Assembly: GCF_024585165.1 (NCBI RefSeq)
Contig: NZ_CP029008.1
Location: forward strand, 2,852,001-2,916,000
DNA: 64,000 nt
Origin: Bradyrhizobium sp. WBOS07
GTDB lineage: Bacteria; Pseudomonadota; Alphaproteobacteria; Rhizobiales; Xanthobacteraceae
Direction of reading: 5' to 3'
Both the position numbers and the translations under genes were made by a program. The notes beneath the pieces are model-generated. The model was not told the DNA's origin. It did not search any database and saw nothing but the letters and a program-made list of their open reading frames with translations. Within the stretch, counting starts at the first letter, position 1. Every line of letters starts with the position of its first letter. This document shows positions 1 to 8,450 of this stretch, one piece after another.

Positions 1-1
1 C

Positions 2-40
2 GAGAGCGTGCAGCCGAAGGACAAGAAAGAAGCCCCTTGA
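2..40 (+). CDS. C-terminal tail of an upstream protein (partial)
   Basis: Frame 2 is open from the window edge and ends at a TGA at 38-40, encoding a charged tail [12 protein letters not shown]. Its stop overlaps the TTG start of the next gene in a TTGA junction, the usual layout of translationally coupled genes. Too little is visible to name it. Because the next gene is a sensor kinase, a signalling partner is a natural guess, but this rests on position alone. Confidence 0.45.
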   Translation, partial: ESVQPKDKKEAP

Positions 41-2277
41 TTCCAACGCAGCGCGTCATTCTGGGTGCCGGACTTGCCATCCTCCTGATCATCACCGCGG
101 CTTCGATCGCCCTCGACGTCAAGTCGCGCTCGGATGCGGCCTGGGTCAATCAGACGGTCCAGGTCCAGAAGAAGATTTCCGATCTGCGCGTGCTGCTGCG
201 CCGCGCCGAGAGCGCCGCGCGCGGCTACGAGCTCTACCGCAGCCCGGGCTTCAGCGCCGAGTTCCAGGCGGTGCAGGCCCAGATCGCGCCGGCGCTGGCC
301 GACCTCAAGCGCGGCGTCCGCGACAATCCCGATCAGGTCGCGCTGCTGGAGGGCACCGAACCGCTGGCGCTGCGCCGGGTCGAGATCGCGGCCGAGGCGA
401 TGCGGCTGCGCGCGGCGAACGACCAGGCCGGCATTGCCGCGCTCAACGGCAGGGCCGAGGGCCGCGGTCTCATGGACACGGTGATGGGCAATCTCGACCG
501 ATTGAGCGCGGAGGAGGAACGCTTGCTCGCCGCGCGCTCCCAGGATTCGCGCCGCACGGGCGTCGTGCTGCTCGGCATCGATGTCGCGGGTGCCGTGCTG
601 ATCCTGCTGCTGGTCGCGCTGGTGATGCGCGAGAGCCGGCGCGCCACGGTGCAGCTCCAAAGCACGCTGAGCGAGACCACGGCCGCCAAGGACGCGCTCG
701 CGGCGGCGGTGGCCGATCGCACGCAGCATCTGGTGACCGCGCATGACGAGCTGCGCCTGTCGGTCAACGTGCTGCAAAGCACGTTCGACAGCATGGCGGA
801 GGCGGTGCTGGTGATCGATGCCGACGGCAACGTGCTGCTGTCCAATCCGGCCGCGGAGCGCATGCTGCTGCATCGCACCGGCATGAACCTGCGCAATCTG
901 CGGGCGCTGTCGGACGTCTTCCACGGCGACGGCGTCACGCCGATGCAGGCCGACGAGCTGCCATCGGTGCGCGTGCTGCGGGGCGAGAAGTTCGAAGACC
1001 TCGAGATGATCGTCCGGCCGCACAGCGGCAATGCGCCCCGTCATCTCATGGTCAGCGGCCGGCCCATGCTGGACGGGCACGGCGAGATCTCCGGCGCGGT
1101 GCTGGTCTATCACGACGCCACCATGTCGCGCGAGACCGAGCGGCAGCTGTACCAGTCGCAGAAGCTGGACGCGATCGGCAAGCTGACCGGCGGCGTCGCG
1201 CACGACTTCAACAACATGCTGACCGTGATCTCCGGCAACACCGAGACGCTGGTGGAAAGCCTGAAGCAGCAGCCCGAGCTGCAGCGCGTGGCGCGGCTGA
1301 TCGACGATGCGGCCGAGCGCTGCGCCGAGCTGATCCAGCATCTGCTCGCCTTTGCGCGCCGGCAGCCGCTGCAGCCGCGCAACGTCGAGATCAACGCCGC
1401 CATCGCCGACATCGCCAAGCTGCTGCGCCCCACCCTCGGCGAGCAGATCCAGATCGAGACCGTGCTGGAACAGGGGCCGATGACCGCGCATATCGATCCG
1501 TCCCGGCTCACCAATGCCGTGCTCAACATGGCCATCAACGCGCGCGACGCCATGCCGAACGGCGGCAAGCTGCTGCTGGAGACCCACCGCGTCGTGCTGG
1601 ACGAGGCCTATGCGCAGGCCCATGCGGACGTGAGGGCCGGCCCGTACATCATGCTCGCGGTCAGCGACACCGGCACCGGCATGTCGCCCGACATCCAGCT
1701 GAAGGCGTTCGAGCCGTTCTTCACCACCAAGGAGGTCGGCAAGGGATCCGGCCTCGGCCTCTCGATGGTCTACGGCTTCGTCAAGCAGTCCGGCGGCCAC
1801 ATCAAGATCTACAGCGAGGAAGGCCACGGCACCACGATCAAGCTCTATCTGCCGCCAGGCGAAGGCACGGCGGAGGTCGCGGTCACCGCCGCGCCGCCGG
1901 CCGAGGGCGGCGCCGAGATCATCTTCGTCGTCGAGGACGATCCGCTGGTGCGCAATTTCGTCACCGCGCAGCTGCAGAGCCTCGGCTACAAGACCATCGC
2001 CGCGCCCGACGGCAAGACCGCGCTGGACCTGATCGCGGCCGGCCAGACCTTCGACCTGCTCTTCACCGACGTCGTCATCCCCGGCGGCATGAGCGGCCGC
2101 GATCTCGCCGACGAGGTGGCCAAGCTGCGGCCGGGTGTGAAGGTGCTCTACACCTCCGGCTACACCGACAACGCCATCGTCCATCACGGCAAGCTCGACG
2201 ACGGCGTGATGCTGCTGACCAAGCCCTACCGGCGCAACCAGCTCGCGGAGATGATCCGGAAGGCGCTGGGCGCATGA
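37..2277 (+). CDS. Hybrid sensor histidine kinase with CHASE3 and receiver domains
   Basis: A 746-residue inner-membrane two-component sensor with a built-in receiver. A first membrane segment (about residues 7-26) is followed by a CHASE3-like periplasmic helical domain (about 39-170) and a second membrane segment (about 175-198). A PAS region (about 240-370) comes next, then HisKA with phospho-acceptor His389 in the motif GGVAHDFNN. The HATPase follows, with its N box [10 protein letters not shown] and the glycine motif [12 protein letters not shown]-terminal receiver (about 628-745) has phospho-acceptor Asp678 in LFTDVVIP. The stimulus is unknown. The start is a TTG overlapping the previous stop codon, so expression is probably coupled to the upstream gene. 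No separate response regulator lies downstream. Confidence 0.93.
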   Translation: MIPTQRVILGAGLAILLIITAASIALDVKSRSDAAWVNQTVQVQKKISDLRVLLRRAESAARGYELYRSPGFSAEFQAVQAQIAPALADLKRGVRDNPDQVALLEGTEPLALRRVEIAAEAMRLRAANDQAGIAALNGRAEGRGLMDTVMGNLDRLSAEEERLLAARSQDSRRTGVVLLGIDVAGAVLILLLVALVMRESRRATVQLQSTLSETTAAKDALAAAVADRTQHLVTAHDELRLSVNVLQSTFDSMAEAVLVIDADGNVLLSNPAAERMLLHRTGMNLRNLRALSDVFHGDGVTPMQADELPSVRVLRGEKFEDLEMIVRPHSGNAPRHLMVSGRPMLDGHGEISGAVLVYHDATMSRETERQLYQSQKLDAIGKLTGGVAHDFNNMLTVISGNTETLVESLKQQPELQRVARLIDDAAERCAELIQHLLAFARRQPLQPRNVEINAAIADIAKLLRPTLGEQIQIETVLEQGPMTAHIDPSRLTNAVLNMAINARDAMPNGGKLLLETHRVVLDEAYAQAHADVRAGPYIMLAVSDTGTGMSPDIQLKAFEPFFTTKEVGKGSGLGLSMVYGFVKQSGGHIKIYSEEGHGTTIKLYLPPGEGTAEVAVTAAPPAEGGAEIIFVVEDDPLVRNFVTAQLQSLGYKTIAAPDGKTALDLIAAGQTFDLLFTDVVIPGGMSGRDLADEVAKLRPGVKVLYTSGYTDNAIVHHGKLDDGVMLLTKPYRRNQLAEMIRKALGA

Positions 2278-2316
2278 TCCGGAAAAGTGCGCAGCGGTTC
2301 TCCGGCAAGATCATGC
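2272..2316. repeat. Short intergenic palindrome overlapping the kinase stop codon
   Basis: An imperfect inverted repeat. The left end GCATGATCCGGA (2272-2283) mirrors the right end TCCGGCAAGATCATGC (2301-2316) around a loop containing AGCGG. Rhizobial chromosomes carry many dispersed elements of this GCATGATC...GATCATGC type. The TGA stop of the kinase (2275-2277) lies inside the left arm, so the element or its ancestor touches the coding end. It could also act as a hairpin at the 3' end of the kinase mRNA. Confidence 0.6.
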
Positions 2317-2330
2317 GCAAATAGGAGGCC

Positions 2331-3227
2331 TCACCGCGTCGCCAGCACCACCGCCGCCAGCGTGAAGATCAGAGCGGCGATCTGCCCTGCGCCGAGCGGC
2401 TCGCCCAGCGCGAGCGCCGAGGCGACGACGCCGATGACGGGCACAGCCATGGTGCCGATCGCGGCGACCGAGGCCGGCAGCCGCGCCAATGCGGCGAACC
2501 AGCTGACATAGGCGATGCAGAACTGCCCGACCACCGAATAGACCAGGAGCCACCAGCCGAGCGGCGTCACCTTCGACAGATCCGTGGTCTCGACCAGGAG
2601 GCCGATGATCGAGATCGGCAGGCAGCCGATCCCGATCTGCCAGGCCGCGGCCGCGATCGGCGGCAGGTGGATCGGATATTTCTTGGAGAACACCGTGCCG
2701 ACGGCGAAGCCGAACGCCCCGCCCAGCGCCATGATGATGCCCGGCAGCTTCTCGACGCTGGCGGCGATGCCGTTGCCGCCCATGATCGAGGCCAGACCGA
2801 CGAAGGCCATCACCAGCCCGAGCGTGCGCAGCAGCGTCGGCCGCTCGCCCAGCACCGGCCAAGCGATGATCGAGGCCCAGACCGGCATGGTGTAGGCGAT
2901 CAGCGCCGCCTCGCTCGCCGGCAGCCAGAGCAGCGCGAGGCCCATCAGCACCATCCAGCCGGTGACGTTGAGCGCGGCGGAGGTGACGAGGCGCGGCCAG
3001 ATCGCGGCGTCCACCTGCAGGCTCTGCCGGCGCATCACCGCCAGCGCCGCCAGCAGCACGGCGCCGAGCACGCCGGTGACCCCGCGCAGGGTCAGCGGCG
3101 GCAGCTCGGCGAGCAGGAATTTGGTCACCGGCCAGTTGAAGCCCCAGCCGATCGAGGTGATGGCGAGGAACATCAGGCCGGCCGGGGCGATGCGCGGCCG
3201 CGCATCCCGACGAGTCGAATCAAGCAT
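2331..3227 (-). CDS. EamA/DMT-family transporter
   Basis: A 298-residue inner-membrane protein with about ten hydrophobic helices in two EamA repeats (roughly residues 15-145 and 160-298). This is the normal length and layout of drug/metabolite transporters such as RhtA- and YdcZ-like exporters. The first repeat holds the typical GWGFNWPVTKFLL segment, with the small and Trp residues of EamA helix 1. The substrate cannot be read from the sequence; amino acids or other metabolites are usual in the family. It is convergent with the sensor kinase across a short gap containing a palindrome. The ATG at 3227 is used; an internal Met before MFLAI would shorten the soluble N terminus. Confidence 0.88.
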   Translation of the reverse strand: MLDSTRRDARPRIAPAGLMFLAITSIGWGFNWPVTKFLLAELPPLTLRGVTGVLGAVLLAALAVMRRQSLQVDAAIWPRLVTSAALNVTGWMVLMGLALLWLPASEAALIAYTMPVWASIIAWPVLGERPTLLRTLGLVMAFVGLASIMGGNGIAASVEKLPGIIMALGGAFGFAVGTVFSKKYPIHLPPIAAAAWQIGIGCLPISIIGLLVETTDLSKVTPLGWWLLVYSVVGQFCIAYVSWFAALARLPASVAAIGTMAVPVIGVVASALALGEPLGAGQIAALIFTLAAVVLATR

Positions 3228-3863
3228 GTGGGGTATCCGGCAAAATCAGGGTCAGCTTGGCGCGGATTCGTCGCCCAAGCCACCATCTCGGCGGGCATGC
3301 CTGCCCTCACCTTCCGTAGGGCTACGTGAGTCCAGCTGACGCAATCCCTTCGCCCAAAAATATACCTGCCCTGTGAACAGCGGGATGAAGCCTGCGCAGC
3401 ATGATCAGATACAAATTTTTTCAGTTGGGAATCCGTGAGGACTCACTGATACTTGTCTCCATAGCAGGCGCGGCCAAGACCCCTGTTATCCCCCACAATC
3501 CACCATATTTAGTATTTGATTCAGGAACCCGCACTAGTTCTTGACGGGCGCAGCGGAGAGTCCTAGCTTTCGATCCGTTCGGCGCGAGTGAGTTTGCGTC
3601 CCGCCGGCACTCCCCCAAAGGGTCTCGCAAATCGGCACTCCGCCAGGCCAGCCAAAGGCAGCGGATGAGGGCTTGTCTGCCCGCGAAGGGCGGATTCTTC
3701 GGGCGCCAGAATGGGCCGGCGACAGGCTCGGATGGCACGGAAAGACGTTGTGACGGTGGGGCGTTGAACGCGTGTCGGGCTCATCCCCTTGGGGGCGGAG
3801 GGGCCTGGACAGGCAGGCGGGATGTCAGGTGCGCGCACCAGCCATCGCGTCGGGAGAACAAGG
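3228..3863. other. Long gap without a convincing gene, upstream of the nrdJ leader
   Basis: About 640 bases with no open frame I trust. Frames exist on the minus strand (for example 3421-3738), but they lack family resemblance and natural composition. The part around 3380-3560 is clearly AT-richer than its surroundings (for example ATATTTAGTATTTG near 3507), and could be a promoter region, a decayed element or an unrecognised RNA. I found no cobalamin riboswitch core here (no GCCACTG and no B12 box). Confidence 0.4.
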
Positions 3864-3964
3864 GCCGGGTCCACCGGCTGAACTGCGGAGCTGCAAGGCC
3901 GAACGGCCAAAGGCGCCGCGAACGAAATGTCGACCGGCACGCCTGAACGGAGGCGAGACCGGTC
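3864..3964 (+). promoter_or_regulatory. Structured 5' leader of nrdJ: three hairpins in series
   Basis: Three stems can be drawn directly. The first is GCCGG (3864-3868) with CCGGC (3874-3878). The second has an outer pair GCGG (3885-3888) with CCGC (3916-3919) around an inner GGCC-GAAC-GGCC hairpin (3897-3908). The third is GACCGG (3932-3937) with CCGGTC (3959-3964), enclosing CGCCT (3940-3944) with AGGCG (3951-3955). The last stem ends 24 bases before the nrdJ ATG and just ahead of the ribosome site at 3973-3980. A regulatory RNA leader is an inference; a plain GC-rich leader is the alternative. Confidence 0.4.
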
Positions 3965-3988
3965 AAAACTTAAGGACGGGGCAAGACG

Positions 3989-6900
3989 ATGCGGATTGAG
4001 CGGCGCCACACCACCCAGGGACAATCACCTTACGCCGGAATCGATTTCCGGCTGACCACGTCGGAGATCAGGAATCCCGACGGCTCGGTCGTGTTCAAGC
4101 TCGACAATGTCGAGGTGCCCACGGAATGGTCGCAGGTCGCCTCCGACGTGCTCGCCCAGAAGTATTTCCGCAAGGCCGGCGTTGCCGCGCGCCTGAAGAA
4201 GGTCGAGGAGGAATCCGTCCCCTCCTTCCTGTGGCGTTCCGTGCCCGACACCGAGGCGCTCGCCGCGCTCCCTGAGAAGGAGCGCTATGTCAGCGAGCTC
4301 AGCGCCAAGCAAGTGTTCGACCGCCTCGCCGGCTGCTGGACCTATTGGGGCTGGAAGGGCAAGTACTTCTCGTCCGACGAGGACGCCCAGGCCTTCTACG
4401 ACGAGCTGCGCTACATGCTCGCGATGCAGATGGTCGCGCCGAACTCGCCGCAATGGTTCAACACCGGCCTGCACTGGGCCTATGGCATCGACGGCCCCGG
4501 CCAGGGCCATTATTACGTCGACCCCTTCACCGGCAAGCTGACCAAGTCCAAATCCGCCTACGAGCACCCGCAGCCGCACGCCTGCTTCATCCAGGGCGTC
4601 GGTGACGACCTCGTCAACGAAGGCGGCATCATGGACCTCTGGGTCCGCGAGGCCCGCCTGTTCAAGTACGGCTCCGGCACCGGCTCCAACTTCTCGCGCC
4701 TGCGCGGCGAAGGCGAGAAGCTCTCCGGCGGCGGCCGCTCGAGCGGCCTGATGAGCTTCCTCAAGATCGGCGACCGCGCCGCCGGCGCGATCAAGAGCGG
4801 CGGCACCACCCGCCGCGCCGCCAAGATGGTCGTGGTCGACGTCGATCACCCCGACATCGAGACCTATATCGACTGGAAGGTGAAGGAGGAGCAGAAGGTC
4901 GCCGCCCTCGTCACGGGATCCAAGATCAACCAGAAACACCTCAAGGCGGTGCTGAAGGCCTGCGTCAACTGCGAGGGCTCGGGCGACGATTGCTTCGACC
5001 CCGAGAAGAACCCTGCCCTGCGCCGCGAGATCAAGCTCGCGCGCCGCAGCCTCGTGCCCGACAACTACATCAAGCGCGTCATCCAGTTCGCCAAGCAGGG
5101 CTACAAGGACATCCAGTTCGACACCTACGACACCGACTGGGACTCTGAAGCCTACCTCACGGTGTCGGGCCAGAACTCCAACAATTCGGTCTCGCTGCGG
5201 GACGACTTCCTGCGCGCGGTCGAAACCGACGGCGACTGGAATCTGGTCGGCCGCACGACCAAGAAGATCACCAAGACGCTGAAGGCGCGCGACCTCTGGG
5301 AGAAGATCGGCTACGCCGCCTGGGCCTCGGCCGATCCGGGCCTGCACTTCAACACCACCATGAACGACTGGCACACCTGCAAGGCGTCCGGCGACATCCG
5401 CGCCTCCAATCCGTGCTCGGAATACATGTTCCTGGACGACACGGCGTGCAACCTCGCCTCCGCCAACCTGCTGACGTTCTACAACATCGAGACCAAGCGC
5501 TTCGACGTCGAGGGCTATGAGCATCTCTGCCGGCTCTGGACCATCGTGCTCGAAATCTCGGTGATGATGGCGCAATTCCCGTCGAAGGCGATCGCCGAGC
5601 TCTCCTACGAGTTCCGCACGCTCGGCCTCGGCTACGCCAATATCGGCGGCCTCTTGATGACCATGGGCCTGCCCTACGACAGCAAGGAAGGCCGTGCGCT
5701 CTGCGGCGCGCTGACCGCCGTCATGACCGGCATCACCTACAAGACCTCGGCGGAGATCGCTTCCGAGCTCGGCACCTTCCCCGGCTACAAGAAGAATGCC
5801 CAGCATATGCTGCGCGTGATCCGCAACCACCGCCGCGCCGCCCACGGCCAGTCCAACGGCTACGAGGCGCTCAGCGTCAACCCGGTGCCGATGGACCTCG
5901 TCTCCTGCCCGCAAGCCGACCTCGTCAGCCATGCCCAGGCGGCCTGGGATGCGGCGCTCGAGCTCGGCGAGCAGCACGGCTATCGCAACGCCCAGACCAC
6001 GGTGATCGCGCCGACCGGCACGATCGGCCTCGTGATGGATTGCGACACCACCGGCATCGAGCCCGACTTCGCCCTGGTCAAGTTCAAGAAGCTCGCCGGC
6101 GGCGGCTACTTCAAGATCATCAACCGCGCGGTCCCCGCAGCGCTGCGCGCGCTCGGCTATCGCGAAGCCGAGATCGCGGAGATCGAGGCCTACGCCGTCG
6201 GCCACGGCTCGCTCTCCAACGCGCCCGGCATCAACGCCTCGACCCTGAAGGCCAAGGGCTTCACCGACGAAGCCATCGCCAAGGTCGAGAAGGCGCTGCC
6301 GACCGCGTTCGACATCAAGTTCGCCTTCAACAAGTGGACCTTCGGCGAGGACTTCATCCGCGACCAGCTCGGCATCGGCGCCGAGGCGATCGCGGCGCCC
6401 GGCTTCGACCTGCTCCAGGCCGTCGGCTTCACCAAGCGCGAGATCGAGGCGGCCAACGTCCACATCTGCGGCGCGATGACGGTGGAAGGTGCCCCGCACC
6501 TTAGGCCTGAGCACTATCCGGTGTTCGACTGCGCCAATCCCTGCGGCAAGATCGGCAAGCGCTATCTGTCGGTCGAGAGCCACATCCGCATGATGGCGGC
6601 GGCGCAGCCCTTCATCTCGGGCGCGATCTCCAAGACCATCAACATGCCGAACGACGCCACGGTGGAGGACTGCAAGTCCGCCTATATGCTGTCGTGGAAG
6701 CTCGCATTGAAGGCCAACGCGCTCTATCGCGACGGCTCCAAGCTCAGCCAGCCGCTGAACTCGCAGCTCATCAGCGACGATGAGGACGAGGACGATGCGG
6801 TCGACCATCTCTACGAGAAGCCGCTTGCCGCCCGCACCGCCCAGGTCTCGGAAAAGATCGTCGAGAAGCTGGTCGAGCGCATCATCGTGATGCGCGAGCG

Positions 6901-7756
6901 CGAGAAGATGCCGGACCGCCGCAAGGGCTACACCCAGAAGGCGGTCGTCGGCGGCCACAAGGTGTACTTGCGCACCGGCGAATACGACGACGGCCGTCTC
7001 GGCGAGATCTTCATCGACATGCACAAGGAAGGCGCGGCGCTGCGCTCCTTCATCAACAACTTCGCCATCGCGGTGTCGCTCGGCCTGCAATACGGCGTGC
7101 CGCTGGACGAATATGTCGACGCCTTCACCTTCACCCGCTTCGAGCCGGCGGGCCCCGTGCAGGGCAACGACAGCATCAAGTACGCGACCTCGATCCTCGA
7201 CTACGTCTTCCGCGAGCTCGCGGTGAGCTACATGTCGCGCTTCGACCTCGCCCATGTCGACCCCAACGAGACCGGCTTCGACGCGCTCGGCAAGGGCGTC
7301 GATGAAGGCAAGGAGCCGGACGAGGACGGCGGCCACCACGCCACCCGCCTGGTCTCGCGCGGCCTCACCCGCTCGCGGACCGACAACCTCGTCGTGATGC
7401 GCGGCGGCTCGGCCGCGGTCACGCAAGGAAACGACAGCGCGCCTAGCGGTGGCAGCAAGGTCACGGCCCTGGCGCACGGTGCCTCAGCCCGCGCCGGCGA
7501 CGCCATCGAAGGCGCCGTTGCCCTGAAGCAGGAAGTCCAGCACGACCTCTCGCCGACGGAGAAACTGGAAGCCCTGCAATGGAGCAAGGCTGGCAGCGCC
7601 GCGGTTGCGGTGCCCTCCAAGGCGGAGCGCCGCGCCGAAGCCAAGGCCAAGGGCTACGAGGGTGAGATGTGCAGCGAGTGCGGCAACTTCACGCTGGTGC
7701 GGAATGGGACCTGCATGAAGTGTGATACGTGCGGCAGCACGACGGGGTGTAGCTGA
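3989..7756 (+). CDS. nrdJ: Vitamin B12-dependent (class II) ribonucleotide reductase
   Basis: A 1255-residue cytoplasmic enzyme that reduces ribonucleotides to deoxyribonucleotides using adenosylcobalamin as radical source, so it supplies DNA precursors without oxygen-dependent radical formation. Near residues 100-260 are class II motifs such as [11 protein letters not shown] and [14 protein letters not shown]. Around residue 474 are NPCSE and CNLASANL, which carry catalytic cysteines. The C-terminal 30 residues form a zinc ribbon (CSECGNF, then [13 protein letters not shown]) with a redox Cys pair near the end. Length fits alphaproteobacterial NrdJ. The ATG follows AAGGACGGGG at 3973-3980. 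It is monocistronic, with a structured leader. A 3.4-kb open frame on the opposite strand is a GC-bias artefact. Confidence 0.97.
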   Translation: MRIERRHTTQGQSPYAGIDFRLTTSEIRNPDGSVVFKLDNVEVPTEWSQVASDVLAQKYFRKAGVAARLKKVEEESVPSFLWRSVPDTEALAALPEKERYVSELSAKQVFDRLAGCWTYWGWKGKYFSSDEDAQAFYDELRYMLAMQMVAPNSPQWFNTGLHWAYGIDGPGQGHYYVDPFTGKLTKSKSAYEHPQPHACFIQGVGDDLVNEGGIMDLWVREARLFKYGSGTGSNFSRLRGEGEKLSGGGRSSGLMSFLKIGDRAAGAIKSGGTTRRAAKMVVVDVDHPDIETYIDWKVKEEQKVAALVTGSKINQKHLKAVLKACVNCEGSGDDCFDPEKNPALRREIKLARRSLVPDNYIKRVIQFAKQGYKDIQFDTYDTDWDSEAYLTVSGQNSNNSVSLRDDFLRAVETDGDWNLVGRTTKKITKTLKARDLWEKIGYAAWASADPGLHFNTTMNDWHTCKASGDIRASNPCSEYMFLDDTACNLASANLLTFYNIETKRFDVEGYEHLCRLWTIVLEISVMMAQFPSKAIAELSYEFRTLGLGYANIGGLLMTMGLPYDSKEGRALCGALTAVMTGITYKTSAEIASELGTFPGYKKNAQHMLRVIRNHRRAAHGQSNGYEALSVNPVPMDLVSCPQADLVSHAQAAWDAALELGEQHGYRNAQTTVIAPTGTIGLVMDCDTTGIEPDFALVKFKKLAGGGYFKIINRAVPAALRALGYREAEIAEIEAYAVGHGSLSNAPGINASTLKAKGFTDEAIAKVEKALPTAFDIKFAFNKWTFGEDFIRDQLGIGAEAIAAPGFDLLQAVGFTKREIEAANVHICGAMTVEGAPHLRPEHYPVFDCANPCGKIGKRYLSVESHIRMMAAAQPFISGAISKTINMPNDATVEDCKSAYMLSWKLALKANALYRDGSKLSQPLNSQLISDDEDEDDAVDHLYEKPLAARTAQVSEKIVEKLVERIIVMREREKMPDRRKGYTQKAVVGGHKVYLRTGEYDDGRLGEIFIDMHKEGAALRSFINNFAIAVSLGLQYGVPLDEYVDAFTFTRFEPAGPVQGNDSIKYATSILDYVFRELAVSYMSRFDLAHVDPNETGFDALGKGVDEGKEPDEDGGHHATRLVSRGLTRSRTDNLVVMRGGSAAVTQGNDSAPSGGSKVTALAHGASARAGDAIEGAVALKQEVQHDLSPTEKLEALQWSKAGSAAVAVPSKAERRAEAKAKGYEGEMCSECGNFTLVRNGTCMKCDTCGSTTGCS

Positions 7757-7787
7757 TACCAGCAGCGCAAGTCGCCCGGAGGCATCG

Positions 7788-8033
7788 ATGCCGGTTGCAT
7801 TACGCCAGGGCGGCTTGCGCTACTACTTCTTCTCGAACGAGGGGCAGCCGCCCGAGCCGGCGCATGTCCACGTCAAAGGCGGCGGCCGTGATGCCAAGGT
7901 CTGGCTTGAGCCGGCCATATCGATCGCCGACAGTTACGGCTTCAATCCGCGGGAACTTTCGAATATCCTGCGCGTCGTCGAGGACAACCGCGATCTTCTC
8001 CTGAAGGCTTGGCATGAGCATTTCGGCAACTAG
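7788..8033 (+). CDS. DUF4160 protein, possible toxin-like partner of a two-gene module
   Basis: An 81-residue protein with the DUF4160 signature: RYYFFSNEGQPPEPAHVHV near the start (His-containing, after an aromatic strand), followed by KVWLEPAISIADSYGF and a helical C terminus. The ATG at 7788 follows GGAGG at 7778-7782; an in-frame upstream start inside nrdJ has no support. The reading frame overlaps the next gene (DUF2442) by 20 bases. DUF4160-DUF2442 pairs recur in bacterial genomes and are often suspected to be toxin-antitoxin modules; I know of no biochemical activity I could assign. It starts the accessory patch after nrdJ. Confidence 0.82.
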   Translation: MPVALRQGGLRYYFFSNEGQPPEPAHVHVKGGGRDAKVWLEPAISIADSYGFNPRELSNILRVVEDNRDLLLKAWHEHFGN

Positions 8034-8262
8034 CGTTCGCTTTGACGAACATACGATGTGGGTCGAATTGTCGGACGGCCGGACGCTCGGTGTCCCCCTC
8101 GCCTGGTTTCCGCGGCTGCTGCACGCCACGCCCGCCGAGCGCGACCAGGTCGAATTGAGCCGCGTCGGGCTGCATTGGGACGCACTCGACGAGGACATTT
8201 CCATCGCTGGCCTGCTTGCCGGACGCGGGGATGTTACGCGATCGACGGAGCATGCGGCGTAG
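8014..8262 (+). CDS. DUF2442 protein, partner of the DUF4160 gene
   Basis: An 82-residue protein matching DUF2442: an N-terminal beta region with VRFDEHTMWVELSDGRTL, the conserved VPLAWFPRL turn, and a C-terminal LHWDALDEDISIAGLL segment. This fold is related to the N-terminal domain of the NE0471 protein and is often found beside DUF4160 or in antitoxin-like positions. The start ATG at 8014 lies inside the upstream gene, so the two are translated from one message. If the pair is a toxin-antitoxin unit this is the likelier antitoxin, by genome context only. Confidence 0.8.
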   Translation: MSISATSVRFDEHTMWVELSDGRTLGVPLAWFPRLLHATPAERDQVELSRVGLHWDALDEDISIAGLLAGRGDVTRSTEHAA

Positions 8263-8340
8263 TCTAGCGGGATGATCCGCTGGCCGGCCCCTCCAATCGA
8301 CGAAGGACTTGAAGGTCTCTGCCGGATCGAGCCTGGACCC

Positions 8341-8424
8341 CGTCGGATGGGTAGCGTGAAAGCGAAACCCATCAACAGCAACCAAGGCAACGATGGGTTT
8401 CGCAGGGGCTCAACCCATCCTACG
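8341..8424. repeat. Intergenic palindromic repeat, copy 1 (left of the AAA-DUF4435 gene)
   Basis: Starts CGTCGGATGGGTAGCG and ends GGCTCAACCCATCCTACG, so the ends are inverted. Inside, AGCGAAACCCATC is mirrored by GATGGGTTTCGC. A second copy in the same orientation lies at 10069-10150, on the other side of the AAA-DUF4435 gene. No open frame or transposase is associated with it. Confidence 0.7.
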
Positions 8425-8450
8425 CGCTTCGCTCATCCGGACTGCTTGCC

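Noticed and set aside
3421..3738. Minus-strand gene in the gap before nrdJ
   Set aside because: The 105-codon frame has no domain, signal or good ribosome site, and its amino-acid use is not protein-like.
3228..3988. Adenosylcobalamin riboswitch upstream of nrdJ
   Set aside because: Expected from the biology, but the conserved core GCCACTG and the B12 box are absent on the plus strand; only generic hairpins are seen.
4025..7477. A 1150-codon open frame antisense to nrdJ
   Set aside because: It is the GC-rich mirror of nrdJ: no family resemblance, skewed composition rich in Gly, Val, Asp and Arg, and no start region of its own. nrdJ accounts fully for the interval.
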